Shown here piece by piece: positions 53,571 through 64,000 of a DNA stretch of 64,000 nucleotides. The notes under the pieces were generated by a model. That model was not told the origin of the DNA and made no database searches. It worked only from the letters and a program-made list of their open reading frames with translations. A program made the position numbers and the translations under genes. Position 1 is the first letter of the stretch; each line of letters begins with the position of its first letter. Source of the stretch: Lepas anatifera (lineage: Eukaryota > Arthropoda > Thecostraca > Lepadidae); contig JAOTON010001937.1 in NCBI GenBank assembly GCA_034440635.1, positions 1,396,001 through 1,460,000 on the forward strand, in the 5' to 3' direction.

Positions 53571-53764
53571 GGGGCAAAGTGGTCAAAATAACTTTGGTTT
53601 ACTTTTTGGTTTCCTGTGCAGATATCTTGTATTTTTTGCCTTTTTGTCCCCTCTAGTGTCTTCAGAATTGAACATGGGACAAAATCATGGTACAAAACAT
53701 AAGAAATGGGGATTAAAAGTTCTTCAAAATTGAGCAAATATCACTAGGGTGACCGCTTTGCCCT
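53571..53764. mobile_element. ~194-bp MITE with GGGCAAAGYGGTCA termini
   Basis: The left end is GGGGCAAAGTGGTCA; the right end, complemented, is AGGGCAAAGCGGTCACC. Non-coding interior. Confidence 0.55.
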
Positions 53765-54595
53765 GGTCTCCCCTACTATTGTTTGGAACTGATCGGTTGC
53801 CAGATATTCCTTTGACGCAGCGTGAAACTTGTTATATTGGGTTCTGAGGTTGGGTTGCTTGCCCTTGAATAGCTCCTGTATCTGGCATGACCTGACAGAA
53901 AATTTAGTCAGGTGCATAACACGAATTGGGAATAAGGCACTGTAAGTTGTGCTGTCCTTTGTTTCTTCTTGTTTGCGTTTCTTGGGAAAACCAGCAGGGA
54001 GAAAATTTTTCCCCTGTGGGGCTCATATTAAAACAAACAAATAATGGAAGACAGAGGGATATTACGGGTTATTTTATTCTTTGAAGGTCATCTCTCGCTG
54101 AAAATTTAATTCCCATAACAGGCCCATTGAGGGGTGCTATGACGGATATGATACAATGGAAGGCATTGAACAGTTAGGTATGTACATACATACATTGTTC
54201 TTGCATCACTTATTTAAAATGTCATCAAACAATTATAAAAAATCCTGCTGCCAATTCTTACAACGGATAAGCCACTGAATAATTTAAAAAAACAGTACAT
54301 TTTATAACTCTAATCAGTACCAAGTCGCGTAACCCAACCCTAGGTCACCGGTAAAACGGCAATGTTTGATTGTTTTTGTCAACTTAAATTTAGACGTCAT
54401 CATATTTGATTTGGGTCTTAACGACTCAAGGGATCTACAATTAATATAATGCTAATTATTAGTCTCTAATATATGGCAAGTGGAAAAGTAAGGTTTTTCA
54501 TTGGGTCCAAAAAGTGCCCGAGGCCACAACTCAAAAACCATTAAACGGGCGCAGCTAATAATATCACAGCGATAGTCTGCGCCTCGCAAAACCGA
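53765..54595. other. No gene recognised
   Basis: AT-rich DNA without features. Confidence 0.4.
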
Positions 54596-54659
54596 TGTGA
54601 CAAATTTTCATCAAAGTCTGACATGTAAGGTGCTATCGCTTGGTCGATTTGTCGTGGGA

Positions 54660-55010
54660 TGCCCCAATACCTTGACGCGCAAGCGATCTCGCGGCCGTGG
54701 CCTGCCCCGGCGGTCGGGTCTGTTGGGCCGGCGCGCCCGTCCGACACGCCAACAACCCCGCGCGGCGGCTGGCGGTGGGGGAGGGGAGGGGGGAAGGGGG
54801 TCGGCGTGCCGCCCATCGGGTAGTGCGCCTGACATTCCGGGACTGCAGCGTTATTCAGCCGCCACTGCGGACCTGCTGTCCCCTCCCCCCAGTGATGGGT
54901 CGGAGAGCCCCACATACCTCCGGGTGGATCCCCTCCCCACCGGTACCTCCGCTCTGTCCTTCCGCTCAGCCGTTTCATCCGCTCGATGTGGACGGCGGGT
55001 GTCTATCTTA
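54660..55010 (+). other. GC-rich island with a candidate exon at 54892-55000
   Basis: A 350-bp GC-rich stretch stands out from AT-rich flanks. Inside, a strong pyrimidine tract ends in CCCCCCAG at 54891. It is followed by an open frame reading DGSESPTYLRVDPL and TSALSFRSAVSSARCG. A possible donor (GG|GTGTCT) lies near 55000. It could be a real exon or a promoter island. I recognise no family, and both strands are open here because of the GC bias. Confidence 0.22.
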
Positions 55011-55380
55011 CTTGTGTTTCACTATTTTACATTTCTTGAGTTGCTAATGGTTGGTTGGGTGCCCACCGGCGTAACTAAAGGGGCCCCGTGCTTGGGGAGC
55101 CTGGTTAATTTTACTTTAAAATTGCCACTGGTCTATTTTAGGTCGGTGTCTTACAGGCATGTATCGGTGTACGCACTATGTTACATGCAGGAGTGTCAGT
55201 CAATATATGAACGGATACAAATGATCAAACCAAGAACTGAATATTAGATGATAGCCTATATGCTGGATCAAATAAAGCGTAATAAGGTGTTATGGTGTGA
55301 CCCAACAGGGTTTACGGGGCTTTCGGTCATCGCTGGCTGACCGGATAAGCGGGCAGAACCTTTGCTTTTTAAATATGCCG
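55011..55380. other. No gene recognised
   Basis: Holds a GGCGTAACTAAAGGGGCCCC motif near 55069 that looks like an element end; no partner was found. Confidence 0.35.
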
Positions 55381-55546
55381 ACTTGAAGGTAAAACTACTT
55401 ACCTTAAAATCATACCAGAATATTTTCAGTTTTTAGTCACCGACTGCACAGAAAACTGCGCGTACTTAAGAGTTCAGCTTTAGGATATATCTACAGAGTA
55501 AGCTAATGAGACTTGTGTTTCTACTTTCCGTAGTTGTGAAGTGGTT

Positions 55547-55890
55547 CAGGGGCGTAGCCAAGGGGGGCGGCAGGGACAGCCGCCCTTCCCTGAGGGCCCG
55601 AACGGTCCTCCTGAGGACACGAGCCGCGCGAAGTGCGGCTCGCCCGCACTATGCTCTGTGGCCAAATTTGGCATTTTATACCAGACAGGGCCCTCTTAAG
55701 CCCTCTTCAGCACTCTTTTCTGTAACAAGCAGGGCCCTCTTTGTGCTCTTTTGAGCCGATTCCGTACTTTTCTGTCGACAAATCAAGTGATAGACCGAAT
55801 CGTATTTGGCCCCACCATTGGTTACAACTTTTGCCCCCACCACCAACCTGGAAAAAATCCCTGCGCCTATGCCTAACAGAAAACTGACGA
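55547..55890. mobile_element. Possible small element with CAGGGGCGTAGCCA end
   Basis: Starts CAGGGGCGTAGCCAAGGGGG and contains a hairpin with 8-bp arms, CGAGCCGC and GCGGCTCG, at 55620-55641. It may end near CCCTGCGCCTATG at about 55858-55870, but the inverted match is weak. Confidence 0.35.
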
Positions 55891-56437
55891 GTTCTGGCTG
55901 TTGGAAGCTTGCTGTGGGAAATGAAAGCATTTGGAACTTTTATTGGGATGACCTCCGTGTAAATTATCCGAATGGGAATTAATTAAGTTTGATTGCCTTT
56001 TTCCATTGCATCGAAACTATATGTATGTGCCTAAGACCGCAGTTCACGATGTGCCTATGTAGACAATAACAGAATTCATCCGATGTTCCCTTCATATGAA
56101 ACTGTGCGTACTTCAGACCTCTTCTCAGGATATATTTTCATAGCGAATGGCTGAGAAGAGTTTATTTTCTGGTTCATATGCTTCCGGGAGTGGTTAAGAT
56201 TTTTTGCTGTGCTGGTATGAATCTGAAATGGGCCATCGATCTGCCAGCAGCTTTACGACGAGTTAGATATAAGCCGAGGTCCAGTTGCTCACGAAATTGT
56301 GCGTAAGCACGGTGTTAGGCCTGCTTCTCAGTAAAGAAGGTTTTGGAAGACCAATTTTTCCGCAAATTGAACCCGAATTGTGTGTACCGCAGGCGCTTGC
56401 TGCCCAGCGGAAATCTTAGAAATCTAGGCCGGTGGAG

Positions 56438-56473
56438 GCTTAGTAAGCCCCTTCCAAGAGGGGCTTACTAAGC
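56438..56473. repeat. Perfect 14-bp hairpin
   Basis: GCTTAGTAAGCCCC and its exact complement are separated by 8 bases. Confidence 0.85.
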
Positions 56474-56499
56474 TTTAGCAGAAGTCTTAGCTACGCGTA

Positions 56500-56710
56500 G
56501 TTTCGTATGCAGCGGAAAATGTGCTATCGATTGGTATGCCTTCACATTCAGTGCATTTTCCCGGAGATCGGCCCATTTTAAAATGCGAAAATATTTCTAC
56601 TCGCACGGGTAGAAAGGTCTTCGCATCTTAAAATGGGCCGATCTCCGGCAAAATGCACTGAATGTGAAGGCATACCAATCGATAGCCCATTTTCCGCTGC
56701 ATACGAAACT
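56500..56710. repeat. Long near-perfect palindrome, ~90-bp arms
   Basis: Left arm 56500-56589 (GTTTCGTATGCAGCGGAAAA onward) and right arm 56620-56710 match as complements with few changes around a ~30-bp loop. Confidence 0.88.
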
Positions 56711-56960
56711 GTTCGTACTTAAGACTTGTGCTAAGGGAATGTCCCTCTTGGAAGGGGCTTTCTGAATTCGTCACCGATTTCTGCGCTTCTTGTAATGGTT
56801 AAAAGATACTGACACGAGGGTATGAATCTGAAATGGGCCGATGACCGGCACGTAGCCCAGAGTAGAATTGGGCATGGCGTGATAGCCAAGATCCGATTAC
56901 ATACGAAACCGTTGGAAGCTAAGGTTTTGTTTCTGATCCTTATTAGATAAGAGCGTTTTT

Positions 56961-57249
56961 CCTACAAATTTAGCCAAATATCGGGCGTCGCGACGCTTGC
57001 CACCTGGCGGAGATCCGGGGAACCTATGCCACTGGAGCCCGCCCGACTCAATCACTAATGATCACGGCGGTGAGACCAGTTTCCGTAAAGTAAAACGCTG
57101 TCTTAGCAGAGGTGTCGAAGGTATAAAATCTAAAATGGTACCACTGCATAGCCCAGACAATTGTCTTTCGTTACCAGTCGGTTCACTTCATTGTTCGTTC
57201 ACCCTGCTTTTACTATGCAGCATTCAGTAACCCCGGGTATCAGAATTGA
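56961..57249. other. No gene recognised
   Basis: Spacer before the inverted GGTCTC block. Confidence 0.35.
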
Positions 57250-59440
57250 TCGTTACCTAACGAAGTTCGGGCCACTGAAACCAAGCTCGGTGGTCCCCTG
57301 GGACCAAGTTCAGGGTTTCCTGAAACAAAGCTCGGGGGGGGCACCTGAGACCAAGCTTGGGGTCCCTGAGACCAAGCTCGAGGGACCCCTGACCCCACGC
57401 TCGGGGCCCCTGAGACCAAGATCGAAAGGCCCGTGAGATCAAGATCGAAAGGCTGGTGGGACAAAGAAGAAAATGTCCGTGGGACCAAGCTTGGGCCCCC
57501 AGATACCAAGCTCGGGGTCCCTGAGACCAACTCGGGGCCCCCTGAGACCAAGCTCAGTTGGCCCCAAGATCAATGTTTGATACTTCGGAGCCCTCGATAC
57601 CGGAGTACCCCTGAGACCAGGCTCGGGGAACTCCTCGAGACCAACCAAGGACCACTGAGACCAAGCTCGGGGACCCCGAGATCAAGTTTGGAGGGCAATC
57701 TGACATTAAGCTCGGGGGTCCCCGAGATTAAGCTCGCAGGGCAGTCGTACACTAAGCTCCGGGGCCCCTGAGATCAAGCCCAGGGGCCCTCTGAAACTAA
57801 GTTCGGGGGTCCCGTACGACCAAGCTCAGGGGCCCTCCAGTTCAATGCTCGTGTTTTCCAGTGCACAAGATCTGCCCAAGGGGGTCCATGGTCCCAACGA
57901 CTCCTCTGGCTACGCCACTGATCTGGACACGTCTTTGCGAATTGCACCTCTTCCCAGCTTTCTGAACACGCCTCTGAATAAATCATCCCCACCAGCAGTC
58001 TTTTGGAGACGCCTTTTCCACTTGCAACCCCTTCCGAACAGTCTGAGACCACTCTGTACAATGTACTCTTTTCCAACACTCTGAGATCGCTTTTGTACTA
58101 TATATCTTTTTTAGCACTCTGAGCATGCCTGTCCGCATTACATGCTCCTACTAGCAGTCTCCTGGACACGCCTTTGCCAATTGCCCCTTTTCCTAATCTT
58201 CTGAGCACGCCTCTGTAGAATACATCTCGTTGCCAGCAGTCTCGTTTGAACGCCTTTTCCAACTGCACCCCTTTCCAGCAGTCTTAACACGCCTCTGTCG
58301 CATAGGCGAATCCAGGGGGCAGAGGTCCCGCGCCCTCCCACCGATCAGCCCTCGGCGCCCCCTGCAAGGTCTATGTCGCCCCCCTGAAACGTAGCTTCCC
58401 ATCCCCGCTCCGGTTGCGAAATTCAGCACCCACCAATAAGATTTTGTGCTCACCTGATAGCTTTGCCGGTCAAAAGTGGTGTCCCCTGTTCCGGATGGCG
58501 CCCCCTTGCTGGAAGTCCTGAATCCGCCTATGCGCTGTCGTTGTTTCTTGTGTTCCCAACGTTTTAAGTACGCCCCTGGTCCTGGTATGGGGAATTATTG
58601 ATATCTTGGGATATGGGGAAGAATACTGGGTTATTTCTGAACTGGTATGCAATTTTCGGTTCCGGGCATGAACACCAATAGCAAGAGAAAGTATTCCGCT
58701 GTAATAAAAGTAGTGAGGTTTTTACCTATGATTTTACAGTTGTCCTGGAAAGGAACATCGTGAAAAGCTACAAATTTTAAAAATGAATATTTTTAGCTCG
58801 GTATATAGGTTTTCTAAGCGATTGTTGTATTTATTCACGAGCTGAGTTTTGGCACCCAGCCCTGGTAGTCATAGATCCTACTTCCGGTTGACAAAAAGTC
58901 TAATAAAACAGTTTCTAGCCAACGAAACTTCACCAAAAGATACAAATCTGTAGAAAAGGCAGGCATATATTGCAAGACGAAAAAGCTAAGTAGTTGTTGC
59001 AATGGTTCGGATTTTGAGTTTTGGCAGTAGCATGAACACTAACGGCACCGAAAATTATTCCGCCGTAATAAAAGTAGTGTAATTTTAACCTTCAATGTTA
59101 CAGTTGCCATGAAAAGAAACATCGTGAAAAGGTACAAATTTTAAGCATTACTATTTCTAAGTCGGCATAAAGATTTTCTAAGCGATTGTTACATTCTTTT
59201 GTGAGTTGAGTTTTGGCACCTAGTTCTGGCAGTAACCGACCCTACTTCCGGTCAACAAAAAGTCTAATAAAACAGTTTCTAGTGAACGAAACCTCACCAA
59301 AAGATACAAATTTTAAGTAAAAAAGGTAGTAAGCTATTAGGATACCGAAAAGCTAAGCAGTTACTGCAATGGTTTAGATTTTGAGTTTTGGCAGTTGGAG
59401 TCGGCAGTGTAGTAGCATGTCCCGTAAATTTATTGTTTAT
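57250..59440. repeat. Right arm of the ~2.1-kb inverted duplication
   Basis: Complement of 29495-31640. It includes a GAGACC-orientation minisatellite (57262-57850), the array-head motif GGCTACGCCACTG ending at 57920, 84-bp repeats (57921-58300) and a MITE (58302-58533). Its outer edge is TTACCTAACG, the complement of the boundary at 41969. Confidence 0.85.
58302..58533. mobile_element. MITE with GCATAGGCG termini, second copy
   Basis: The left end is GCATAGGCGAATCCAG; the right end, complemented, is GCATAGGCGGATTCAGG. Counterpart of 30025-30257. Confidence 0.7.
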
Positions 59441-60214
59441 TCTCTTACTAAACGTGATGATGTACTATTTGTCTTTAATGCCCCGTCTTCGGCTACTGTA
59501 AATTTTTTGTCTATTGCAAGAAAATATTGTTAATGGTATTAATAATTTTGAAATTTGATTTGTCCAAAATAATAGAAAGCCGTTTTGACACGAATCAAAT
59601 AAGACATTTTTTGCTACTAGCTTTGCTTTATTACAGACCTATGCTTGGCCTTCATATTTGGAAATCCATACATGGACATTAGCCCTATTGTTTGTGTTTG
59701 TGTGTGTTGGTTGGTTGCTGGTGTGAAGGAAGGGAGGTGGGTGCTTACACGATTGTTTTTGGAGAACTACCTAGGTATGTAAAACATTAATTGTCAGTTC
59801 CTTCATCCAATGTATCAACTCGCATCATTCTCCATAAACAGCCAAAAACAGTCCTGTAGTCACATGGCAACTGCAAAAGTGATATGTCAAATTGCTCCTG
59901 TGCTTTGGTGATTTGATCTTAAGGCTCTTGAAGGTATTTGTGTCCTGACCTTCCCTGATAAAACTTAGGTGACGCATGACGCTTGTCCTTGTCCACTAAT
60001 GCTTGCTTGAACCTAGTCCTACCAGCTTGTGACTCCCCTGCTACCTTTGTACTGCCTCCCTGTCTTGCCTGCTTGAGCCAGATGTGCATGTGATTTGCTA
60101 GTATTGTCATTTGAGGCATCAATGTGTTGTTGGGTGAGGGTTATTAACTGCCTTGTTGATAACTTTCCCATTGCATTCACATTTTGCTGTAAAGCATGCC
60201 TCAGAGACGCCAGC
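59441..60214 (+). other. Flank and probable 5' UTR of the CR1-like LINE
   Basis: No coding motif. The open frame of ORF1 extends upstream of the chosen ATG, so the true 5' end of the element is unknown. Confidence 0.4.
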
Positions 60215-61319
60215 ATGGAGGATCAAGACGGGCGTAGTGCTAGTGTTGCAGCTAACACGCCAGAACCTGCCCATGGAATGCAGCTTTGCTTGTCTTGCTC
60301 ATGTGATGTAGGTGATGACGCCATAGGCTGTGATGAATGTGAATCATGGGTTCATGGTACTGTGATGTGCTCTGGCCTAAGCAAAGAGCTTATAGAAGCC
60401 ATTCACAAATATGATGGAGCCAATCTCAAATATGTGTGCACTAAATGCCGTGTGACTCACTCATCTGCTAGGGGAAACTCCCCATCTAGCTCTACTGAAG
60501 CTCACATGGCTGAGCTGGTTTGCCAGCTGTTTCAGCAGATGAAGGGCATCTGCTTTGTGATTAAAGAACTGTCAGACCAAGTCAAAAGCCTGGCATCTCA
60601 GCCAACCAAAACCCTGCACCGATTCCTGCCCAAACTGATCAAGTCCTATCTGCAGATCAACATCCATCCTTACAGTCAGCAATTCGCAGTGAGGTCAAAG
60701 AAATGCAGGAAAGGGAGAAGCGCCGCCAGTTTATAATTGTGCGAGGATGCAATGCCACTTCCCACAATGACTTGGAAACTAAGCTGGGCCAAATTGTGCG
60801 GGACCTGACTGGCAAGGCAGTTCAAATGACTAACATATGTAAAATTTCTGGCCACTCTGATATCTTCCGTGTGAAAATCCCAAGTGACAGTGACCGAAAG
60901 CTGCTTCTCGACAATGCAAAATCACTGAAAGGGTCGCCCAATGATGGGGTTTTCACCAATAGAGACCTCACTTATGCCCAAAGGACAGAACTCTACAATC
61001 GTAGGCAAACACGAAGGATCCAAGACAGGGACGTAGGAGCCGCGGGGGCAGGGGGCAGCTGCCCCCCAACTTCCATGATTCTTAACCATTAACCCTATGG
61101 CGTTGACTGGAAAGAAATGACTTGAAAATTCCCGCTGCCCCCCCAACTTTGAACATAGTTCCGACGCTCCTGATCCAAGACCCTCAAGGTCCGAGGAGTG
61201 CTGCTGCCGTGTTGCCTGCCCCAGCTGGTGACACTGCTGCAGCCTCAGTGGATAGAGTGCTAGCTAGTGTACCCGTGCAAACTACCCGGGGTGTCGCTCC
61301 TGGTACCCTGGGAAACTAG
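60215..61319 (+). pseudogene. CR1-like LINE ORF1, PHD-type zinc finger protein, interrupted
   Basis: The ATG at 60215 opens a frame whose residues about 24-80 form a PHD-like Cys4-His-Cys3 finger: LCLSC, CDECESWVHG, MCSGL and YVCTKC. Such fingers are known in ORF1 proteins of CR1-group LINEs and are thought to assist RNP formation. A coiled-coil-like stretch follows (LVCQLFQQMKGI). A frameshift between about 60610 and 60660 moves the reading to a second frame, with EMQEREKRRQFIIVRG and FRVKIPSDSDRKLLLDNAK, an RRM-like nucleic-acid-binding domain ending VFTNRDLTYAQRTELYNRR. At 61027 a 145-bp insertion interrupts it; the frame resumes after 61181 and stops at 61317-61319. The lesions make it a pseudogene here. 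Confidence 0.82.
61027..61181. mobile_element. 145-bp insertion in LINE ORF1 with 10-bp target duplication
   Basis: GATCCAAGAC at 61017-61026 is repeated at 61172-61181, exactly flanking the insert. The insert ends are imperfect inverted repeats (CAGGGACGTAGGAGC with, complemented, CAGGAGCGTCGGAAC). The middle has GGGGGCAGCTGCCCCCC, a palindrome. Small non-autonomous DNA element. Confidence 0.75.
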
Positions 61320-61324
61320 CAACC

Positions 61325-64000
61325 AATACTGACCTGACTACATCCATAAGAGTAGCCAACTTAAACATTAATGGTCTTTGCTCCAGGCTGAAATTGCTTA
61401 GCGATAGTGTTAGCTCTTTGAACATTGACATTGTATGTGTCACAGAAACTCACCTGATTAATCAGATCAAGGATTCTTTTGTAGAAATCCCAAATTTCCG
61501 TCTCATACGAAATGATGTTTGTGGGTCTATTCACAAACATGGAGTTTGTGTTTACCTCCACAAGAGATTGATGACTGAAAATGTGGACTCACCCCTTCCC
61601 AATGTCCTAACATTCTGTTTATCTTCTGCTCATGTGTTTGTGGTCGTCATATATCGACCTCCGTCTAACACGCCTGTGGACAATGAACAGCTCATGTCCT
61701 TTCTTAGTAGGTTTTGTACTGGAAAAGAGGTTTTGATTGTAGGTGACTTCAATCTTCCAAACTTGGACTGGACTAAAGATGACCAGTCAGCCACTTGCTC
61801 TCCAATGGAAAAAACCTTCCTGGACACATTCACCTCACTAGGCCTTACACAGTGGGTCACTGAGCCTACCTTTCCGAGATCAGGTAATATTCTCGACCTT
61901 GTTTTTACATCGGAAGGAGATCGCATAGGTACTATCCAAGTGATTGCACCCATTCCTGGCTGCGACCATTGTCCCACAGTATTTGATTATATCTTCATGC
62001 ACTCCATTGACAACCCACCAAATAAAGATGTCAGTCAAAGAAATTGGCAGAGGGGAAGGTACGATGCCATCAGGGGGAAGTTGTCTGAAATTGACTGGCA
62101 GTTTGAATTAGCTGAGCGAGATGCTGATCAGATGTTTTCTCACTTCTCAACCATCATCACAGAGATTGTGGCAGAGCACATCCCCTTCAGGGCCCCAGGA
62201 GATTCTAAGCCTCCTTGGTCAATCAGACCCCCCACAAGTCTGATTCATCGCCGCGAAAATGCTTGGCAAAACTACAAAACTATTCGTCAGAATCTCGGGA
62301 GGCGCTCGTATCAGGCAAAAGTTGCCTACCTAGCCTTTGCTGAAGCCAACAGAGAGTTTAGGACATATGCGGTTCGTTCTCAGTCTGAGTACGAGCGGGG
62401 TCTCATTTTACGTTCAAACAAATCGCCAAAGCTACTCCACTCCTACATTAGGAACAAAAATCTAGTCGCCCCTTGATCGGTCCCATTAGGCTTGAGACTG
62501 GCTGCCTTAGCGATAAACCAGGCCCCATGGCTGAAGCATTCGCTCAATCTTTCTCATCTGTGTTCATTAGGTCTCCCCCAGACCCCGTTCAAGTTGTTTG
62601 GCAGCATTACGTCATCATGGCTGGAGAGGCACTACAGTTACTATGCAGGGCATTGGAGAAATTGCACTTTTTCGAAGCTCTAAATAACCTGTTTTAGAAC
62701 TGTATCAACAAAACTTATATGGCTGAACAGAAAGCTAAAAGATCTTTATTTGTGAAACCATCAGACGTTTTGCAAAAACTCCAGTGAAGAATATTATTTT
62801 TACAAATTTTCTAGAGCGTGTCAAAATAAGGACATGTTCAGCACTAACAGCTGTTTGCAGTAAGACTAATCTCGATTTTGATTGGCTGTTGATTTCTGAC
62901 CTTTGATTAGCTGTTGGTGGTACCTGCAGCAGAAGACAATAAACACCGGTGATCTCTTGAGCGAAGGTAAATTTATTTCTCTCGGCTATTAGGTAGGCCT
63001 GAGTTGATCAAATAAATGCATGCCCTTTCAACAAATTCTTTGAAGTGTTATAATTTTTCATTAGATTTACGTAAAATACGCTGCTCGCCGTTGAGATCAA
63101 GGTTACTGTCAAATGGGTGAAACAAGTTGATTTCGATTTATACTAGATTGGTGCCAAATACGCCCAAACTTGGTATGTTTCAGCTGATCCTTCCAAAAAC
63201 TTAGTAGAATCTCCTATAACTTAGTAGGAAAGGGCGGTGACGTCATCATGGGAGGACTATATTTAGTAGGAAACTTGGTTGTACCCGTAGTTAAAGTACC
63301 CTGGTCTCCCCCACCTAACCCGATAGCCCACCAGACTTTTCAGGGATTGCTAGCCGAACTAGACATCACTGAGAATGCTGTACTTGAGGTTCTCCATGGT
63401 CTTGATGGGAATTCTGCCATGGGTCCCGATAATCTTCATCCCTTGCTCCTTAAAGAATGTGCTGCAGAACTTGCTTATCCCCTCAATATAATATTCAACC
63501 AGTCTTTACTCGAAGGTCAAGTTCCGGAATTGTGGAAGTTATCCCTAGTTATTCCTATCTTTAAAAAGGGGGTGCGTTATGCCCCTTTAAATTATCGCCC
63601 TATTAGTCTAACATCAGTATGTTGTAAAACATTGGAGCGCATTATTAGGTCCCACTTGACTTCGTACCTGGAGAGCAACGCACTAATAACTCCCCATCAA
63701 TTTGGCTTCCGAAGTGGAAGGTCTACTATGGACCAGCTATTGCTGGTTTATGATTGTGTTTCAAAGTCCGTGGATGAGGGAGGGATATGTGACGTCATTC
63801 TCTTTGACTTTAGCAAGGCCTTCGACGTTGTTTGTCACGAGCTCCTCATCGCAAAATTGCGGAGTATTGGAATTGGAGGTAACCTCTTGAAATGGCTAGC
63901 CTCATTTCTTATTGGTAGAAAAATGAGGGTGAGTATTCAGGGCTCCTCCAGTGAACAGAGGGAGGTCCTGAGTGGGGTGCCCCAGGGATCTGTTCTGGGC
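61325..64000 (+). pseudogene. CR1-like LINE ORF2 (endonuclease-reverse transcriptase), interrupted and cut by the window edge
   Basis: The frame opens upstream of 61394 and overlaps the ORF1 end. An AP-type endonuclease domain spans about 61345-62000: RVANLNINGLCSRL, VCVTETHL, VVVIYRPPS, LIVGDFNLPNLDW and GCDHCPTVF carry the Asn, Glu, Asp/Asn and His residues of the family. A linker follows to 62470 (RENAWQNYKTIRQN and similar). A -1 shift occurs at about 62470-62474. Then a 722-bp insertion with an 11-bp target duplication separates the next part. From 63314 the RT runs open to the window end: NYRPISLTSVCCKTLERI, HQFGFRSGRST, FDFSKAFDVV with the first catalytic Asp, and SGVPQGSVLG just at the edge. 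The YADD box would lie beyond. CR1/L2-group is the best guess from motif style. Confidence 0.88.
62581..63313. mobile_element. 722-bp insertion in LINE ORF2 with 11-bp target duplication
   Basis: GGTCTCCCCCA at 62570-62580 recurs at 63303-63313, so the insert is 62581-63302. Taking insert plus one duplicate away puts the RT reading frame back together. The insert shows ACGTCATCATGG near both ends in direct orientation, no clear terminal inverted repeat and no coding motif. Its class is unknown. Confidence 0.7.

Larger units (their letters stand above)
56090..56960. repeat. Diverged ~200-bp repeats with an inverted unit
   Basis: GAAACTGTGCGTACTT-like motifs occur at about 56096, 56294, 56704 and 56902, with an inverted one near 56504, giving a spacing near 200 bp. 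ATGAATCTGAAATGGGCC occurs at about 56217 and 56821. A related unit may lie at 55450. Confidence 0.6.

Noticed and set aside
54541..55247. Overlapping long frames on both strands (145 and 216 codons)
   Set aside because: GC-rich composition removes stops on both strands; only the short exon candidate after a strong acceptor was kept, at low confidence.

Overview
The window looks like nuclear DNA of an arthropod: a TTAGG/CCTAA telomere-type repeat at about 27.3-28.2 kb, spliceosomal exons, a BEL/Pao retroelement, a CR1-like LINE, a tRNA-derived SINE and many small inverted-repeat elements. I cannot name the species; a crustacean or chelicerate fits as well as an insect. Almost everything is transposon or minisatellite sequence. 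Only one host gene can be supported.

That gene is a beta-sarcoglycan (SGCB) on the minus strand. Three phase-0 exons are visible: 7072-7240 (transmembrane segment), 6031-6162, and 3408-3980 (C-terminal sarcoglycan domain with the cysteine cluster, ending in the stop). Each of these exons is preceded, exactly at its 3' splice junction, by a different minisatellite (units of about 42, 48 and 35 bp) whose unit includes the AG acceptor and the first 9-21 exon bases. The transmembrane exon carries a 1-base frameshift in this assembly. The N-terminal exon was not found. A 47-bp CpG-rich array with a TGACGTAA site in most units (12.11-12.73 kb) lies upstream and could be the promoter side, but this is a guess.

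Layout. 0-3.4 kb: a decayed gag fragment and a SINE. 3.4-8.2 kb: SGCB exons, their minisatellites and a decayed non-LTR reverse transcriptase inside an intron. 8.2-12.7 kb: more of the 42-bp array, a second RT relic, a small MITE and the 47-bp array. 12.7-15.7 kb: TTAA-flanked MITEs, two of them joined head to head. 15.8-21.7 kb: an intact BEL/Pao gag-pol ORF with no LTRs that I can recognise. 21.8-29.5 kb: MITEs and an interstitial telomere-repeat structure inside a large inverted repeat. 29.5-42.0 kb: a huge GGTCTC/GGGGCCCC minisatellite complex with several strand switches. 39-46 kb: nested inverted repeats and two copies of a TTAA element. 46-57 kb: mostly unassigned DNA with degenerate repeats, palindromes and one weak exon candidate. 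57.2-59.4 kb: an inverted copy of the 29.5-31.6 kb region. 60.2-64 kb: a CR1-like LINE (PHD-type ORF1, endonuclease, RT running off the edge) broken by frameshifts and two clean insertions.

Most long open frames in the window lie inside tandem repeats and are not genes. Homology calls are from reading motifs, without searches; boundaries of repeats are approximate unless flanked by a target-site duplication.
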